Origin: Hordeum vulgare subsp. vulgare
Lineage: Eukaryota > Streptophyta > Magnoliopsida > Poales > Poaceae
Length of the DNA stretch: 64,000 bases
Direction of reading: 5' to 3'
NCBI RefSeq assembly: GCF_904849725.1
Contig: NC_058523.1
Location: 201,403,689 to 201,467,688, forward strand
Positions 59,353 to 64,000 of the stretch are shown piece by piece. Every line of letters starts with the position of its first letter. The stretch's first letter is position 1. The notes below the pieces were generated by a model. That model searched no databases and was not told the origin of the DNA. It saw nothing but the letters and a program-made list of their open reading frames with translations. Made by a program: the position numbers and the translations under genes.

Positions 59353-61987
59353 TGATACGTCTCGAACGTATCTGTATTTTTTTTGACGGAAAACTCAAAG
59401 GGCCCAACCTCCATAGCCTTAGAACTTTACTGATAAAAAGTTACAATATGTACATTGTTACCTCAGTAACCCAGACAGAAAATAAAGAAAGTTAGAGCAC
59501 CTAACCTAAAACCACAGAGTGCATTTAGGGGGCAGAAAAGAAATCCACTTCAGCAGATCCTCTTTAAATTTGGGTTTAATTCCGTGCGCCAGCAGTAGCA
59601 TATCAATTACAAAACCTGACTTCCAGATTGCAAACCTTGCTGGACATTCTAAAAACCTTTGCATTTCTGACAAGCCAAATATGCCAACAGGCAATAAAAA
59701 ACAACTCAGAGAAGAATGGTTGCTTAAATGAGTTTTTTGCATGGAAGGCAACAATAAACATATCATTGCTATTCCCCAGTCAATTTGCAAATAATTCCAA
59801 AATCTACTACTGAAGAGGAAAGAGAAGAATAAATGATCCCTATCTTCCCTTACTTGAGCATGGCAGATCCTACAATTCACTCCATCATCCATATGCCTAT
59901 GTCTACTTTCCACCATATCCTTGGTATTCAATCTGTCCATGATAAGCATCCAGGCAGAAACCTTGATCTTCAAGGTGCAGCAGCTGACCCAAATCCACAT
60001 GAGAAAAGGGTTGTATGTTTGTTCTCTATGCGCATAGGAATAAAATGACTTTTGGGTATAAGACTTGTTAGTACCCATCCAAGACCAAACATCATTCTGG
60101 CTTGGGCTGGGATGAAACTCCCCAGTGAGGACTTGGAGTGTTGACAACTCCAAATAGGCCTCCTTTGAGAGGGAAAAGTTAAACCATGTGGATAGGTTAT
60201 AAGTGCGCAATCCTTCCTTGACCAATGCCAAGGGTCCTTCACATATGAGAAGAGTCTATGGAATCTCTCTTTGAGTGGAGTGACTGAATTGCCAGTGTTC
60301 CATTTATCCTGCTAGAATAGGATTGTATCTCCTTGATTAACTTGCACCCAGGTGACTTCTGTGAAGTTATCCGGAAGCATCAAAATGTTCCTCCACTAAT
60401 ATGAGCTATAAGGCTCAGTACCCTATGGTACCCTTTCATGGCAATAACTATTCCAGATTAAGTTAACCCGTGGGAGATCCATTCTATTTAAGAATTTGTT
60501 TGATCTATAATTTTTTATTGTTCCATGCTATTATATTATCATCTTAAGATACTTTTTGGGTCCTAATGCACCAATTTAAATTAATTTTGAGCACTAACCT
60601 ATTAACCGAGTGCCTAGTGCCAGTTATTGTTTTCTGCATGTTTGTCATTTTTCAGGTTTTCATTACCAAACGAAGTCCAATTGCCGCTAAAGATTTTGAT
60701 GATTTTTCATGGACCAAAAGAAGAATTGGATGCTTCAAAAGGAGACCTGAAGCCACACTAGAAGCCCACAAGTCAACAGGGAGCGGCCTTGGGGTGGTCG
60801 CGCCGTGATGCCTTGTCGCCTCCTTGTGGCCCCTCTTTCCTCGTTCTCTGACGTATAAATTCCCAAATACTCCAGAACCCTAATATACCGACAAAACACT
60901 TTTTACGCCAGCGCAAGTCTATGTTCCATGACGACCCCATTTGGAGCATTGTTCTGACACTCTGCCGGAGGGGGATTAATCACGGAGGGCCTCTTCATCG
61001 ACCTTCGTGCCCTCGTGATGTTGCGTGAATAGTTCACCATAGACCTACGGGTCCGTAGTTAGTATCTAGATAGCTCTCTCTCTCTCTCTTGATATTCAAT
61101 ACAATGATCATCGCATGTTCGCTTTGGTCTATCCATTGTATGGTGTGTTTGTTGGGATCCGATGAATTGTGGGTTTATGTTCAGATTATTCATGCAAAAT
61201 ATTTGAATCTTCTCTGAGTTTTATGATTCTTATTTGCATGATCATCTTATCTTTGTAAATCTATTCGATGTACCGAATTGCTTTGGCCCAGTAGTTTGAT
61301 CTTTCTTCAGTGGTAGATGTGCGTTGTAGTGGGTTCAACTTGGCGAATTTCTATATCCCGATGATTGAAAGGGGACAAAATGTGTCTTTGTGTTGCTGCC
61401 ACTAAGTATAAAACAATGCTTTCTTCATATTGATTGAGTTTAATTTGTCTACATCATGTCAACGTTCCCCAAGCATTACTCTTTATTACTTAATATTATA
61501 GATGCATGCCGGATAGCGGTCGACGGGTGGAGTAATAGTAGCAGGTGCAAGCAGGAGTTGACCTATTTATTTATGGGCATGATTCCTATATACAAATGAT
61601 AATTGCCTTTGAAAATCGCATAACTATCCATTGTTCTATCAATTTCCCAAGAATAATTTGTTTACCCACCGTGTGTTGCTTTCATGAGAGATTCCACTAG
61701 AGAAAACTATGCCCCCTTTTACTTATATATTTAGAATACTTATAATTTCCTCATTTTTATTGTTTTCCTTGCAAATAACGAGATCAATGGGGTTGACAAC
61801 CCTCTTGCCTACGTTGGGTGCAAGTTGTTTGCTCTTTTGTGTCTAGCCACTAAAGACAGTTGAGGATTGATATTCCTATTGGTTCGATAAAACTCAGTTT
61901 TTAATCAAGGGAAATACTTACCCGCATTATGCTGCGATAACGTGTTCCTCTTCACAGAAAACCCAACGTAGATCACAAGCAACAGAA
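59353..61987 (+). repeat. Second LTR of Gypsy C, split by a LINE
   Basis: Starts TGATACGTCTCGAACGTATC (59353-59376), is interrupted by a LINE, and resumes ATCTATAATTTTTTATTG at 60503 to CAACAGAA at 61987 (terminal CA mutated). TATAAAT is at 60854-60860. LTR-derived length is about 1.5 kb, matching 29077-30648. Confidence 0.88.
59377..60502 (-). mobile_element. 5'-truncated LINE inside the Gypsy C LTR
   Basis: Minus strand: the T run at 59377-59384 is the A tail, and the body runs to 60502. ATCTGTA (59370-59376) and ATCTATA (60503-60509) are the target duplication. It holds the end of ORF2 only (59506-60231): KIKVSAWMLIMDRLNTKDMV, CRICHAQVREDRDHLFFSFL, a zf-RVT-type zinc-binding tail (one Cys replaced by Ser in the second half). 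Truncation at the 5' end is the usual fate of LINE copies. Confidence 0.88.
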
Positions 61988-62122
61988 AGTATTTCTGGTG
62001 CCATTGTCGGTGTATATCATCACCAACTATCAAGTAAGTTCACAAAAATTATCATTCACTTGTTATTCTTTTTTATTTGCTGTTATATTTTTCGTGCTTC
62101 AAAAAATTCAAAAATACAAAAA
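61988..62122 (+). other. Second primer site and leader after the second Gypsy C LTR
   Basis: TGGTGCCATTGTCGGTG at 61996-62012 is a decayed tRNA-Asp primer site (13 of 17). It is followed by TATATCATCACCAACTATCAAGTAAGTTCAC, nearly identical to 30674-30780 after the first LTR. The match ends near 62122. Confidence 0.85.
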
Positions 62123-63099
62123 TGGTCGGGTTTTCATCATGGTTTATCATAATCAGTATTAAATGATTGGGATTTTTCAAGCCAGCTCAGGAGAAACAAA
62201 TATTCTCGAAGAGCGAGTCTATCACATATTGCTGAGCTGGCATATTACATATGGCTGAGCTGGCCTATCACTTAGAATGCCGGGTCATCTAATTGATCGG
62301 CTCGTGGATTTCTTCAACTTGTGCTATGTAGTAAACTAAAACCCTTATGTATTTCTCAAACATATATTTGCCGGGTTGCACAACAACCACTAGTAGGGAT
62401 TTTATTTCAAGCACAGAGGCATTATTCCCGGATATTCATACAAAAAATAAAATACCGGGTTAGATCAGATTAATATAGGGTCCTCATAACTTTTGAAGTG
62501 CATTGTGATGGGTTATATTATTCTTACACAGTCCAAAGTCATTGCAAGCATACGACCCGACACTTGGGGGCTATATCATATGATGTTTGGTTTTCAAAGC
62601 GGAAGTACATATGAGTCCCGAGTGGCCTCAAGAAATCAACCCGACACTTGACCTGCCCATCATAAAGTGAGGATCCGTCCCTTGGGGGCTACACATGTGA
62701 AATTCAAGACATCCAGTCCATATCTGGCGACTCATATAACAACTCGACCCTTGGGGGCTATACTAGCTGAAGGTTTATAAGTATGAGACAATTACAAGTG
62801 CCAGGCTTCCTCAAGAAACACAACCTGACACTTGGGGGCTACACAACCAAGATATTTTTTCTAACCGAAGCGCCAAGTGATAATGAACTCATAAACTCGG
62901 AGCATGGGGCGCTACAGGTAATGTGGAATAAAAAAGAGAGAGGAAGAACATCCTCAAGAGAACAATTTTAGAGTGGAGCTAAAGCATTGAAATACCGGCT
63001 CAGCATCACATGGATTTCTTTATTCCCAATAATTTTATAAAAACCACCGGAGTGCAGTTGTTTGACATAGCGCCACCAATAATCATGACCCGTCATTTT
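62123..63099 (+). other. Leader of a different Gypsy element (E), with GGGGGCTA repeats
   Basis: Sequence changes character at about 62122. Four copies of a CTTGGGGGCTA motif occur at about 62563, 62681, 62750 and 62831, often preceded by CGAC(C)C or CTGACA. Such tracts are familiar from Triticeae Gypsy elements. No LTR end or primer site is recognisable. Confidence 0.55.
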
Positions 63100-64000
63100 C
63101 AAGAAACATGGAAACGGCTGACGACAATTGTGGATCTTCAATAATGTCTCCAGCGCACATTCGAGTCAGCTCATCATTTGGTCCGTCAGGTTGCAGAAAT
63201 CATCCACTTGTCGGACAGCTTTTCGGCCTCCCAAGCAGTCTTGATTTTGGAGAAACATTGCCACTTCCATTCGCTTGTCCTCAAGCTTGGTCGCCTAAAA
63301 CGGAAGACTCAAGATATGGGCGATTTAATGGATGTTCTGACGAGGTATGCTAAGACAGACAACACAAAGGTTCTCGTCTCGGACGAGGAAAATGTTGGCA
63401 CGAACAAGAAAGGTGAAGGTGGCAAGAAATATCAGCAAGTTGGAAACCCTGAAGGTAAAAAATAACAACAAGATGCAACCTAAAGGCGGGTCAGAACTTG
63501 TGGCTAATACCAATACTGGGTTCAAGAACCTGCGCGGCTCTGGAGGAGCTTACAATGGGAATAATCCACGCAATTATGAGGAAGCACTCAATGTGCCTTG
63601 CCCAAAGCATCGTGCCCAAGACAAGCCATCTACTCACTCATGTGAGAATTATTATATTATGCAAAAGTTAATGGTGGAGGACATCCGGGCCAGTATGGTC
63701 AAACCAGCTCACAAGGCAGATCGTCTGGTGGGTTAGGATCAGGTTTCAATGAACAGGGCGGCTCGCAATCGGGTTTTCAGCGCCAAGGGAACACTAGCAA
63801 TGGGCAGCATCCTGTTCAGGGAAATTAGCAGCATAACAACTTGTGTGGGTTTCAAAACAACCATAACTACCTGAATATGGATAATACCACATTTTCATCA
63901 CCAACACTTGCAAACAAGACCAGAAGTGCAAGCAGAGAGACATCAATATGGTCGAGTCGACAACCTCTGGATAGCTCAACTGGTGTGAGCAACCAATTAT
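63100..64000 (+). pseudogene. Gypsy gag relic, running out of the window
   Basis: 63178-63465 reads gag-like: RKTQDMGDLMDVLTRYAKTD followed by a Lys/Gly-rich tract. It shifts frame near 63460 into 63347-63736: SELVANTNTGF, NVPCPKHRAQDKPSTHSCEN and YIMQKLMVED, the CPKH...H.C segment typical of this Gypsy gag. Beyond 63736 a Gly/Gln-rich tail (GGSQSGFQRQG) continues with a stop at 63827. The element continues right of the window. Confidence 0.75.

Larger units (their letters stand above)
29077..62122 (+). mobile_element. Gypsy C: non-autonomous Gypsy element split by nested insertions, with tandem LTR arrangement
   Basis: Plus-strand order: LTR (29077-30648), tRNA-Asp primer site, about 3.4 kb of own interior spread over 30649-31466, 38598-38749, 39008-40341 and 58300-59352, polypurine tract and second LTR (59353-61987). 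A second primer site and leader follow at 61988-62122. Insertions inside it are a LINE, a Cassandra LTR, Copia C with its CACTA, and a truncated LINE. Own interior length agrees with Gypsy B (3.4 kb). No pol is present. It inserted into the Copia A LTR. Confidence 0.85.

Overview
This window is intergenic DNA from a large, repeat-rich grass genome, most probably a member of the Triticeae (wheat, barley, rye or Aegilops). The basis is recognition of families: BARE-1/WIS/Angela-type Copia LTRs beginning TGTTGGAAATATGCCC, Ty3/Gypsy elements with tRNA-Asp primer sites and LTRs beginning TGATACGTCTCC, a plant LINE, a CACTA transposon and a Cassandra-type 5S-bearing LTR. I found no intact host gene and no tRNA, rRNA or CRISPR locus. 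Every long coding trace belongs to a transposable element and carries stops or frameshifts. The only hint of host coding sequence is a decayed AP2/ERF-like fragment near 10 kb.

Layout, left to right. 1-267 is the end of a Copia LTR. 380-7816 is a complete minus-strand non-autonomous Gypsy element (A). 7817-11708 is a patchwork holding an LTR-like stretch, the AP2-like relic and a plus-strand Gypsy LTR fragment. 11709-18339 is a second complete minus-strand non-autonomous Gypsy element (B). 18340-19271 is unassigned, with a possible CACTA-type end. 19272-29076 is a truncated minus-strand BARE-like Copia (A), whose gag is split by a plus-strand Copia deletion derivative (B, 21388-25835, GAGGT duplicated on both sides).

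From 29077 a plus-strand Gypsy element (C) interrupts the Copia A LTR. It contains a 7.1 kb LINE (31467-38586), a Cassandra-type LTR (38750-39007) and a BARE/Angela-type Copia (C, 40342-58294, perfect GTTCA duplication). Copia C's 3' LTR is split by an 11 kb CACTA transposon (45728-56724). The second LTR of Gypsy C (59353-61987) is split by a 5'-truncated LINE. That LTR is followed by a second primer site and leader, so the order is LTR-internal-LTR-internal. From about 62123 an unrelated Gypsy element with a gag relic runs out of the window.

The nesting reads as a relative timeline: Copia A first, then Copia B and Gypsy C inside it, then the LINE, Cassandra LTR and Copia C inside Gypsy C, then the CACTA inside Copia C. 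The most distinctive structures are four purine/pyrimidine hairpin units repeated in tandem in the CACTA, a 90-base-arm inverted repeat upstream of its transposase, the duplicated palindromes in the Copia B LTR, the exact pol deletion in Copia C and the tandem-LTR arrangement of Gypsy C. I see no convincing new biological system; the interest lies in element architecture.
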